Under the pieces are notes generated by a model. It ran no database searches. It had not been told where the DNA came from and was given only the letters and a program-made list of their open reading frames with translations. The position numbers and the translations under genes are program-made. 64,000 nt of DNA from DASQBT01 sp963782495 (GTDB lineage Bacteria; Pseudomonadota; Gammaproteobacteria; Burkholderiales; Thiobacillaceae), in assembly GCA_963782495.1 (NCBI GenBank), contig CAWAJU010000006.1, forward strand, positions 62,001 through 126,000. Direction: 5' to 3'. Shown one piece after another: positions 27,385 through 36,475 of this stretch; the stretch's first letter is position 1; each line of letters starts with the position of its first letter.

Positions 27385-28141
27385 TCGGTGACACGCTCCT
27401 CATCGCGCCCTCGACCTGCCCGCCAGCAGCCGCGTGGACCAGCGCGTGCCCAAGAAGCTGCTGCTTGAGAACGGCGCGCCGACTGCCGCTGACAAGCGCA
27501 TCATCAACGACGGCATCGAGGAGCTGGTCTGGCTGGCGGCGCTCAAGCCCACGACCATCGGCGTGCCCGAGTATCGCGACAACGTGCGCGAATATCTGGA
27601 GATCGCCGTGCTGCGCCTCACCCTGCGGGCCGGAGCCAAGGCACCGCGCCTCACTGAGCTGATTCACCGCGCCATCCCGTATCCCGTTTTCCTCGTGCAG
27701 TGCCATCCGACCGGCGTCGTGCTTTCGCTGGCCCACCTTCGCTGGTCGCAGGGGCAATCCGGGCAAACCGTGCTGGATGGTTCGATCATCACCGCTACGA
27801 TGGACACAGATACTCCGACGACGAACGCCTTTCTCGCTTCGCTGAATGTCACCAGCCAGCCGCGCCAGAATCTCCACGCGCTATATCAGGGATGGATGGA
27901 GCGGTTTGAGGCCCATGCCGCCGCCCGCTTAACCGGCAGCTTCACGCCGGCCCCGGATGCTTCCGCCGCCGAGCGCCGCCGCACCGCCCTGGCCGAGCAC
28001 GAACGGCTCACCCGTGAGATGACCAGCCTCCGCGCCCGTGCGGACAAGGAAACCCAGCTCAACCGCCGCGTGGAGCTGAACCTCCAGTTGAAACAGCTCG
28101 AATCGCGCCTCGCCGAGGCGCTTGCGTTACTGCCTCGCTAA
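27381..28141 (+). CDS. DUF4391 protein (frameshift near the start)
   Basis: A helical protein of about 250 residues. The phrase RVDQRVPKKLLLENGAPTAA with KRIINDGIEELVW is characteristic of DUF4391, a family usually encoded between a helicase and a methyltransferase in type III-like restriction clusters. The natural start is the ATG at 27381, overlapping the helicase stop. An extra base near 27410 (GCGCCC) shifts the frame, so the intact frame begins only at a GTG at 27434. The C-terminal half is a coiled-coil-like Arg/Glu/Leu-rich region (ERLTREMTSLRARADKE, LKQLESRLAEALAL). Biochemical role unknown. Confidence 0.7.
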
Positions 28142-28171
28142 CTTTCACTGCAAACAGGTAAATATTTCGCA

Positions 28172-29863
28172 ATGAAGAATCAAAAAGAAACCATCCGGAA
28201 AATTGTCAGCTTTCTCAACAACCCCGACGAGAAGGGTGGATTTTGGCTGCCAAATATCCAGCGCCCTTTTGTCTGGAGCGAAGTCCAGATCTGCCGTTTG
28301 TTTGACTCCATACTCCGCGAGTACCCGATCAGCACGTTGTTGATCTGGGTGACGAACAGCGAAATTCGACGCCGTAAGTTCATCGACAACTGGAAGGGCA
28401 CGCTTCGTCTCACTGACTTCTACATTCCATCCGACACGAAGAAAAAGTGCCTCGTCCTTGATGGCCAACAGCGTCTCCAAAGCCTCTTCATCGCGCTCAA
28501 AGGCAGTTACGAAGGCCGTGAAATGTTCTTTGATATTCTCAGCGGCGAAGTGGCTGCCCCTGACGATGTGAAATACAAGTTCGCGTTCCTCGATTCCGCC
28601 ACGGCCAAGTTCCCTTGGGTCAAGTTCAAGGATTTGGTTTTCACCGGCCGCAAGAAAGGTGCTGTAAGCGAGGAGCTGAAGGCTAATGCGGGGCGGGATT
28701 TGACCACCATTGAAATCGGCAAATTGAACGATCACCTCGACCTGATCGACCGCACCTTCAAGATGGACGAAGCGGTGGCGTATCAGGAACTCGACAGCAT
28801 TGATAATCCCACCCTCTACACCGACGACGACGTGGTGGAGGTTTTCATCCGCGCCAACTCCGGGGGCACCAAGCTCGGGAAGTCTGACCTGCTTTTTTCC
28901 CTCCTCAGTTCAGCGTGGGAGGAAGCGGACGACCGGATGCAGGAACTGCTCGACGACCTGAACCGCCACGGCTTCGACTTCACTCGCGATTTCATTCTCA
29001 AGACTTGCCTCACGATCCTCGACCAAGGCGCTCGCTACGAGGTGGACAAGTTTCGGAAAAAGGGCATCCGAGAGAAGATAGAAACTGAGTGGACGGGCAT
29101 CACCGATGCCGTGAAGGACGTGCTCGATTTCGTCCGGGGCAAGACCTTCATCCAGTGCGACAGGGCACTCCCTTCCTACCTTCTGCTCATTCCACTCATC
29201 TACGTGCGCTACCATTTCCATTCCGCATGGAAACAGGCGAAAGATGTGGAAACGTATCTGGTGCGAGCGGCACTCGCTGGAGCTTTCAGCGGCACCCCGG
29301 ACCAATTGATTGATTCCATCGTGGACAAACTCAAAGAACTGAAAGGCTTCGACCTTGCAGAAGTCTTCGGTGTCATTCGCACCAAGGGGCGTTCGCTCGA
29401 CATCACCGAGGACCGCCTCTGGGGCATGGGCTATGGCTCAGACCAAATCCACCTGCTTTTCAATCTCTGGTATTCCTTTAACTACACGCCTGCATACGAC
29501 AACAACCTGCCTCAAGTGGATCACATCTTTCCGCAAAGCCTGCTCCGCACGGTTAAGATGGCCAATCCCGACACCGGCAATATGAACCTACTGCGGTTCA
29601 GGGAAGGTGCCCGCAACCAGCTTCCCAACTGCATGCTGCTCACCCAGCAGGAAAACGGTGCGGGTGGAAAATGGGATACCTCCCCCGAGGACTGGTTCAC
29701 GGGCAAGCCTGCGGACTACCTCGAAAAGCACCTCATTCCAACGGACCCGGCGCTATGGAAGCTCGACCGTTACGAAGATTTCCTCGCTGCGCGGAAACAG
29801 CTCATTCTCGATAAGTTCAAATACCTCCTCGCCAGCACATCTACCATCGCCATGACGCCCTGA
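28172..29863 (+). CDS. DUF262 / HNH nuclease-like protein (GmrSD-related)
   Basis: A 563-residue protein with the DUF262 ParB-like N-terminal domain: GGFWLPNIQRPFVWSEVQI and the signature CLVLDGQQRLQSLF near residue 95, which in GmrS-type proteins supports nucleotide hydrolysis. A C-terminal HNH-type nuclease is seen as QVDHIFPQSLL (about residue 448), followed by an Asn-rich stretch and LLTQQENGAGGKWDTSPEDW. Such proteins include type IV restriction enzymes against modified DNA. It sits 30 bp after DUF4391 and 4 bp before mod, in the same unit. The gene is intact. Confidence 0.82.
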   Translation: MKNQKETIRKIVSFLNNPDEKGGFWLPNIQRPFVWSEVQICRLFDSILREYPISTLLIWVTNSEIRRRKFIDNWKGTLRLTDFYIPSDTKKKCLVLDGQQRLQSLFIALKGSYEGREMFFDILSGEVAAPDDVKYKFAFLDSATAKFPWVKFKDLVFTGRKKGAVSEELKANAGRDLTTIEIGKLNDHLDLIDRTFKMDEAVAYQELDSIDNPTLYTDDDVVEVFIRANSGGTKLGKSDLLFSLLSSAWEEADDRMQELLDDLNRHGFDFTRDFILKTCLTILDQGARYEVDKFRKKGIREKIETEWTGITDAVKDVLDFVRGKTFIQCDRALPSYLLLIPLIYVRYHFHSAWKQAKDVETYLVRAALAGAFSGTPDQLIDSIVDKLKELKGFDLAEVFGVIRTKGRSLDITEDRLWGMGYGSDQIHLLFNLWYSFNYTPAYDNNLPQVDHIFPQSLLRTVKMANPDTGNMNLLRFREGARNQLPNCMLLTQQENGAGGKWDTSPEDWFTGKPADYLEKHLIPTDPALWKLDRYEDFLAARKQLILDKFKYLLASTSTIAMTP

Positions 29864-29867
29864 TCTC

Positions 29868-31805
29868 ATGAAAACAATCACCGGCCACGACCCCGAGACG
29901 AAGTCGCCCGACCTTGTCGCCCAGAATCTTGCCCACCTTAAAGCCCTCTTTCCCGAAATCGTCACCGAGGGCAAGGACGGCGTGGTTGTGAATCTGGACG
30001 TGCTCAAGCAGCTCGTCGGCGACCAGACCGTCACCGATGCCGAGGAGAAATACGGCCTCAACTGGCATGGTAAGCGCCGCGCCCGCCAGCTTGCCCTCAC
30101 GCCCAGCGCCGGCACCCTGCGCCCCTGCCCGGAAGACAGCGTGGACTGGGACACCACGCAAAACCTGATGATCGAGGGCGACAACCTCGAAGTCCTCAAG
30201 CTCCTCCAGAAATCCTACGCTGGGAAGGTGAAGCTCATCTACATCGACCCACCCTACAACACCGGCAAGGACTTCGTGTATCCGGACGACTATCGGGACA
30301 ACATCAAAAACTACCTCGAACTCACCGGCCAGACAGGTGAGGGCGGGAGGAAACTTTCCTCCAACACAGAAGCCTCCGGTCGCTTTCACACCGACTGGCT
30401 CAACATGATGTACCCGAGGTTGAGATTGGCGAGAAATCTACTTCGGGATGACGGTGTGGTATTTGTCAGTATTGATGATGTTGAGTTAAGTAACTTAAAG
30501 GCGGCATTGTCGGAGATCTTCGGGGAAGAGAATTTTCAGGCCGATATCAGCTGGCAAAAGAGGTACACCCGAAGCAACAATACCGTTGACTTTACCACCA
30601 TGGTTGAACACCTATTAGTTTACTCGAAGAGCGAGAGTTTTATTGTGAATTTGCTGGAGCGAACACAGGAAGCAGATGCTCGCTACTCGAATCCTGACAA
30701 CGACAAGCGTGGACCATGGAAGGGGGCGTCGTTTCTTAACCCTGCAACAGCACAGCAACGCCCCAATCTGTGTTATCCGATCAAAAATCCAAACACCGAG
30801 CAAGTAATAAACCCAACTTCGAATGCGTGGAGGAGATCGCAGGAGGAGTTTAGGAGACTTCAAAGTGAGGGCCGTCTTTATTGGGGAATCGATGGGAAAC
30901 AACCCGTGCCGGCCATCAAGATGTTCTTGTCGGAAGCGCGAAATATCACGCCGATTAACTTCTGGGACCACAATTTTGCAGGAAACACGGACGACGGCAC
31001 CAGGGATTTAAGTGACCTCTTTAGCGAGAAAGTCTTTGATAACCCCAAGCCGGTACAGCTTATTCGGCGAGTCCTAGAGCACGGAAGCGATTCACAGTCC
31101 ATTGTCTTGGACTTCTTCGCTGGCTCCGGTACAACAGGCCACGCGGTTATCGCTCAAAACGCCGCTGACAACGGCAATCGTCGCTACATTTTAGTTCAGC
31201 TCCCCGAGTCACTGAGTGCGCAGAACAAGGATCAACACATCGCAGCCAAGTTTTGCGACAAGCTCGGCAAGCCTCGCACCATCGCGGAATTGACCAAAGA
31301 ACGCATCCGCCGAGCTGGGAAGAAGATTAAGGAAGAGAACCCGACTTTCGCGGGCGACCTCGGCTTCCGCGTCTTCAAGCTGGATAGCAGCAACATCCAG
31401 ACGTGGGACCCAAATCGTGCCGACCTCGCGGCCAGCCTTGAGGCGCACGCGAAGAATCTGAAAGTGGACCGCACCGAGCGGGATATCCTCTTTGAACTCC
31501 TGCTCAAGCTCGGCCTCGACCTCACCGTGCCGATGGAAAGGAAGAAGATGGAAGCAAGCACGAAGAAGGCGCACGACGTTCACAGCATCGGCGGCGGCGT
31601 GCTGCTAGTGTGCCTGAGCGAGTCCATTGAGCAGGACGATGTAGAGCCGTTGGCCATGGGCATCATCGCGTGGCACAAGGAGCAAGCCCCAGTCAGCGAA
31701 AGCACCGTGGTCTTCCGCGACAGCGCCTTCGCCGACGACGTGGCCAAGACCAACCTCGCCGCCATCCTTTGCCAGCACGGCCTCGAAACCGTTCGAAGTC
31801 TATAG
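29868..31805 (+). CDS. Type III restriction-modification adenine methyltransferase Mod
   Basis: A 645-residue N6-adenine methyltransferase of the beta type. Motif IV is LIYIDPPYNTGKDF (DPPY at residues 127-130) and motif I, VLDFFAGSGTTGHAV, follows near residue 414; this order is that of type III Mod proteins. The segment between them is the target recognition domain. About 30,417-31,170 is visibly more AT-rich and uses rarer codons than the flanking parts, so the recognition domain looks exchanged by recombination. The gene is intact although the Res gene downstream is full of indels. It would methylate one strand of an asymmetric site. Confidence 0.9.
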   Translation: MKTITGHDPETKSPDLVAQNLAHLKALFPEIVTEGKDGVVVNLDVLKQLVGDQTVTDAEEKYGLNWHGKRRARQLALTPSAGTLRPCPEDSVDWDTTQNLMIEGDNLEVLKLLQKSYAGKVKLIYIDPPYNTGKDFVYPDDYRDNIKNYLELTGQTGEGGRKLSSNTEASGRFHTDWLNMMYPRLRLARNLLRDDGVVFVSIDDVELSNLKAALSEIFGEENFQADISWQKRYTRSNNTVDFTTMVEHLLVYSKSESFIVNLLERTQEADARYSNPDNDKRGPWKGASFLNPATAQQRPNLCYPIKNPNTEQVINPTSNAWRRSQEEFRRLQSEGRLYWGIDGKQPVPAIKMFLSEARNITPINFWDHNFAGNTDDGTRDLSDLFSEKVFDNPKPVQLIRRVLEHGSDSQSIVLDFFAGSGTTGHAVIAQNAADNGNRRYILVQLPESLSAQNKDQHIAAKFCDKLGKPRTIAELTKERIRRAGKKIKEENPTFAGDLGFRVFKLDSSNIQTWDPNRADLAASLEAHAKNLKVDRTERDILFELLLKLGLDLTVPMERKKMEASTKKAHDVHSIGGGVLLVCLSESIEQDDVEPLAMGIIAWHKEQAPVSESTVVFRDSAFADDVAKTNLAAILCQHGLETVRSL

Positions 31806-31896
31806 AGAGTGAGAAAAATGACGCTGCTAAAGCAGGTTTCCAATTGCGCTAGTTGGTCGCAATTAGTGCACCTGACACGGTAAGGAGAGATAGAGA

Positions 31897-32970
31897 ATGG
31901 CACAGCAAATCGTATTGAGTGGTGTCGGCACCGGCCAACACGGAGAGGCGCTTCGCCGAGCGTTAATTCGACTACAACCGGAAGTCTTAGGAATCGCCGC
32001 AGCGTTCGTATCCGTCCAAGGCGTGCAACAGTTATTGGAAATTCTGCGGCGGTGTGGCCAGCCTGAGTGTCGTCTGGTGGCCGGAACTGACAACGCTATT
32101 ACTCACCCGCAAGCTCTATATTTGGCGCAAGACGAAGGCTGGCGGGTTCGCCTTGGAAGGCCGCAGAAGCCGGGTGGGATTTTCCATCCGAAGATGCTTG
32201 TGGCCGGTAGTAGATTCTCGCGCGCCGGGGTGATCAAGCAATTGTCCTGCGTGTATGTCGGCTCCTCGAACCTGACTACTGGCGGACTGAAAAAAAATGT
32301 TGAATGTGGTCTCATGGCGGACGCCGACGGCTGTGTGGAATCGGCAGCGGACGTTTTCGCCGACCTATGGAACGCGGCAATTCAAGCGACAAACTCTGAA
32401 CTCCGTCACTATGCCGCGAGATTTGCTGAGCGCGCCCGGCGCAGACCCGTATCAGAATTGAATGACCTGGGCGTCAACGATTCAGGGAGAATCCTATTGA
32501 GGTCTATCGATCTCCATAGAGAGAGAACACCCCTCCAGCCAGCGATCGGCGCTGAATTTGCTGTCGCCGCGTGGACAGGACTTCAGTCCTTTACTGGCGA
32601 ATATCGCTTTCAGGTGGAGTTTCCAAAGCATGCAGGTGAAGTGATTAGTCGATTAATCCGCAGACGCGCTCCAGTTGGCGGACGAATCGATGTTTATTGC
32701 CCAGATGACGAGAGTACTCGTCCTATGCAATACAGATTCTATTCAGATAACAGCATGTTTCGCCTTAACGTTCCAAACGACGTGCCGGGAGTAGAGTGGG
32801 CACGAGCGCATCACGATGGGCTCGCAATTGTTGAAAAAGGTCCACCTGGTGGAGCCTCCTTGCGACTAAGCATTCTCAGGCCGGGAACCGACGCAAGCGA
32901 AATCGTTGGCCGCTCCGCCACGCTCGGTACGTGGGGTAAAACCTCGACCAGAGCCTACGGTTGGTACTGA
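31897..32970 (+). CDS. Phospholipase D-family nuclease
   Basis: A 357-residue protein with a single HKD-type motif: IFHPKMLVAG (His97, Lys99) followed by VYVGSSNLTTGGLKKNVECG (Ser123-Ser-Asn-Leu-Thr). This spacing is found in PLD-type restriction enzymes of the NgoFVII/BfiI type and in nucleases of defence clusters. One HKD per chain implies a dimeric active site. AAGGAGAG lies a few bases before the ATG. It separates mod from res, an uncommon position. Base composition is lower in GC than in the res region. The gene is intact. Confidence 0.82.
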   Translation: MAQQIVLSGVGTGQHGEALRRALIRLQPEVLGIAAAFVSVQGVQQLLEILRRCGQPECRLVAGTDNAITHPQALYLAQDEGWRVRLGRPQKPGGIFHPKMLVAGSRFSRAGVIKQLSCVYVGSSNLTTGGLKKNVECGLMADADGCVESAADVFADLWNAAIQATNSELRHYAARFAERARRRPVSELNDLGVNDSGRILLRSIDLHRERTPLQPAIGAEFAVAAWTGLQSFTGEYRFQVEFPKHAGEVISRLIRRRAPVGGRIDVYCPDDESTRPMQYRFYSDNSMFRLNVPNDVPGVEWARAHHDGLAIVEKGPPGGASLRLSILRPGTDASEIVGRSATLGTWGKTSTRAYGWY

Positions 32971-33062
32971 CACGGCAACCACTGGGTACATGCGCGGCAT
33001 GCGACGAATCTCCCTACCATCTTTCAGCAATCTCGGCTGGTCCTTATTGAAATAGGTACTTC

Positions 33063-36060
33063 ATGAAACTCCACTTCGAACCCAACCTCGATTACCAGCT
33101 CCAGGCCATCGAGGCGGTCTGCGGCCTTTTCCGCGGTCAGGAGACCTGCCGGACGGAATTCACCGTCACGCGGGATGCCGCCGATCCGCAGATGCGCATG
33201 GCTTTCTTTGAGAACGATCTCGGCATCGGCAACCGGCTGACACTTGCTGGACGACGAGATGCTGGCGAACCTGCACGACATCCAGCTCCGCAATGGCTTG
33301 CACCTTCGGCCTCGCTCGCGTCCGGCGATTTCACCGTGGAGATGGAGACCGGCACCGGCAAGACCTACGTCTATCTGCGCACGATCTTCGAGCTGAACAA
33401 ACGCTACGGTTTCACCAAGTTCGTCATCGTGGTGCCCTCGGTGGCGATCAAGGAAGGCGTATACAAGACCATCCAGATCACCGAGGAGCACTTCCGCGGG
33501 CTCTACGCCGGCGCGCCCTTCGACTACTTCCTCTACGACTCGGCAAGCTCGGCCAGGTGCGCAACTTCGCCACCAGCCCGCAGATCCAGATCATGGTGGT
33601 GACGGTCGGCGCAATCAACAAGAAGGACGTCAACAACCTCTACAAGGACAGCGAGAAGACCGGCGGCGAGAAGCCCATCGACCTGATCCGGGCGACGCGC
33701 CCCATCCTGATCGTGGACGAGCCGCAGAGCGTGGATGGCGGGCTCGAGGGCAAGGGCAAGGAGGCGCTGGAGCGCGATGAACCCGCTGTGCACCCTGCGC
33801 TATTCCGCGACGCACGCGGACAAGCACCACATGGTGTACCGGCTCGACGCGGTGGACGCCTACGAGCGCAAGCTGGTGAAGCAGATCGAAGTGGCGGCAG
33901 CCGCCGTGGAGGGTGGTCACAACAAGCCTTACGTGCGATTGCTCTCCGTGAGCAACAAGCGCGGCGTCATCACGGCCAAGGTCGAACTGGACGTGCAGAC
34001 GGCCACCGGCGTGCAGCGCCGAGAAAGTGACCGTGCAGGACGGCGACGACCTGGAGCAGACCACCGGGCGGGCCGTCTACCGCGATTGCCGGGTGGGCGA
34101 AATCCGCGTCGAGCAAGGGCGACGAGTTCCTGGAACTGCGCGTACCCGGCGGCGAGCACTACCTCCGCCCCGGCCAGGCCTACGGCGACGTGGAGCCGCT
34201 GGCCGTGCAGCGCGCAGATGATCCGCCGCACCATCAAGGAGCACCTGGACAAGGAGAAGCGCCTGCGCCCGCAGGGCATCAAGGTGCTCAGCCTGTTCTT
34301 CATCGACGCCGTGGAGAAGTACCGCAAGTACGATGCCGACGGCAACCCGGTGAAGGGCGACTATGCCCGCATCTTCGAGGAGGAATACCGCCGCCTCGCC
34401 AAGCACCCCGATTACCAGACGCCTCTTCAAGGAAGTGGACCTGACGACCGCCGCCGAGGAGGTCCACAACGGCTATTTCTCCATCGACAAGAAGAAGGTC
34501 GGCACGCAAGACGGTCGAGGTTTTCAAAGACACCAGAGGCGACCACCAAGGCCGACGACGACACCTACAACCTCATCATGCGGGACAAGGAGAAGCTGCT
34601 GAGCTTCGACACGCCGCTGAAGTTCATCTTCTCCCACTCCGCCCTGCGCGAAGGCTGGGACAACCCGAACGTCTTCCAGATCTGCGCCCTGCGGGAAATG
34701 GGCACCGAGCGCGAGCGCCGCCAGACCATCGGGCGCGGCTTGCGCCTGTGCGTGAACCAGCAGGGCGAGCGCCTGCGCGGCTTCGAGGTGAACACGCTGA
34801 CCGTGATCGCCACCGAGAGCTACGAGCAGTTCGCCGAGAACCTCCAGAAGGAGATCGAGGAGGAAACCGGCATCCGCTTCGGCATCGTCGAGACGCACCA
34901 GTTCGCCGGCAGTCAGCGCCACGGGAGCCGACGGCCAGACCCGCGCCGCTGGGCTTCGAGCAGTCGAAGGTGCTCTGGGCGCATCTCAAGGCCGCCGGGC
35001 TACGTGAATGCCCAAGGCAAGGTGCAGGACACGCTGCGCCAAGCGCTCAAGGACGGCACGCTGACCCTGCCGGAGCCGTTCGCCGCCCAACTGCCGCAGG
35101 TGAAGGAGATTCTGCGCAAGCTGGCCGGACGCCTGGAGATCAAGAACGCCGACGAGCGCAAGCAGGTGAAGACCCGCCAGGCCGTGCTGCAAAGCGCGGA
35201 GTTCAAGGCGCTGTGGGACCGCATCAAGCACAAGACCACCTACCGCGTGCAGTTCGACAACGAGGCGCTGCTCGCGGACCTGCATCCAGGCGATCAAGGA
35301 CGCGTCCGCCCATCGCCAAGACCCGCCTGCAATGGCGCAAGGCCGACCTCGCCATCGGCAGGGCCGGCGTGGACAGCGACGGAGACGGCCGCCTCCGCGC
35401 CCGTCGACGCTCGACGAGGGCGACATCGAACTGCCCGACATCCTGACCGACCTCCAGGACAAGACTCAACTCACCCGCCGCAGCATCCAGCGCATTCTCG
35501 TGGACAGCGGCCGGCTCGATGACTTCAAGCGCAACCCGCAGCAGTTCATCGAACTCGCGGCCGAGATCGATCAACCGCGCCAAGCGCCTCGCCCTCGTGG
35601 ACGGCATCAAGTATCAGCGCATCGGCGACGGAGGACTACTACGCCCAGGAACTGTTCGAGACAGGAAGAGCTGACCGGCTACCTCAAGAACATGCTCGAC
35701 GCCAACAAGTCGGTCTACGAGCAGGTCGTCTACGAGTCCGACATCGAGCGCACCTTTGCCGAGCAACTGGAGAAGAACGAAGCGGTCAAGGTTTACGCCA
35801 AGCTCCCCGGCTGGTTCAAGGTCCCGACGCCGCTCGGCACCTACAACCCCGACTGGGCCGTGCTGGTGGAGAAAGACGGAGCCGAGCGTCTTTACTTCGT
35901 GGTCGAAACGAAGAGCAGCCTCTTCACCGACGACCTGCGCGACAAGGAGAGCGCGAAGATCGAATGTGGCAAGGCACACTTCAAGGCGCTGGCAGTCGGC
36001 GAAAATCCCGCACATTATGAAGTGGCGCGTTCGGTGGACGACTTGCTTACGAAGGCTTAG
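33063..36060 (+). pseudogene. Type III restriction endonuclease Res, about twenty single-base frameshifts
   Basis: A full-length Res protein of about 990 residues can be read only by jumping frames. Start: MKLHFEPNLDYQLQAIEAV. Motif I is VEMETGTGKTYVYLR, motif II LIVDEPQSVDGG, motif VI RRQTIGRGLRLCVNQ. The C-terminal PD-ExK nuclease is YNPDWAVLVEKDG with LYFVVETKSS. Frame breaks lie near 33245, 33298, 33543, 33776, 34021, 34114, 34214, 34422, 34507, 34545, 34911, 34941, 35000, 35283, 35311, 35381, 35402, 35569, 35630 and 35661. Nearly all are one extra base; the exceptions near 33298 and 33543 are losses in G runs. Between breaks the protein is well conserved. As written, no functional Res is made. 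Confidence 0.85.
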
Positions 36061-36151
36061 GCGCGGGCGCGTTACAGGTCAGGACAGAAAGACATTTAAG
36101 TCCGAGTTGTGCAATTGGAAGATTGACGATTGACGCGATACGAACAGAGTA

Positions 36152-36466
36152 ATGAAGATAACAAGCGATTGGCTGCGACAATTACTGGCGTGCACGTTCT
36201 CGCCCATACCGCGTAGCGAAGCCCTGCAGATCGCTTCTGACTTACTTGCAAGCACAGTTAGAGATTTTCCCCTGGACTGCCGCGGCAAGAAACCATCCAC
36301 TTGCTCCGTTTACAGCAACACACCCGGACCATGCTGGTACGTCTTCGCGCCCTGTGACGATGATAGGGATGAACTAGCGATTCGCAGCAACTGGGCGATT
36401 CTGGGTGGGAAGCCGACGGGCACCGTCCATTACGACAGTTCAGCCAGTGACGAGAAGTGGCCGTAA
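36152..36466 (+). CDS. Small hypothetical protein
   Basis: A 104-residue soluble protein, MKITSDWLRQLLACTFSPIP at the start, with several Cys and Trp residues (CWYVFAPCDDDRDEL). I do not recognise it. It ends 9 bp before the next gene and is probably co-transcribed with it. GC content is lower than in the preceding res region. Confidence 0.45.
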   Translation: MKITSDWLRQLLACTFSPIPRSEALQIASDLLASTVRDFPLDCRGKKPSTCSVYSNTPGPCWYVFAPCDDDRDELAIRSNWAILGGKPTGTVHYDSSASDEKWP

Positions 36467-36475
36467 GACCCCGCC

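Noticed and set aside
24184..32970. DISARM system
   Set aside because: A helicase, methyltransferase and PLD protein are present, but the methyltransferase is a type III Mod, a Res follows and no DUF1998 (DrmB) gene exists.
33063..36060. Programmed ribosomal frameshifting in the res gene
   Set aside because: There are about twenty shifts, nearly all compensating +1 insertions without slippery sequences or structures. No known programmed mechanism works at this number.
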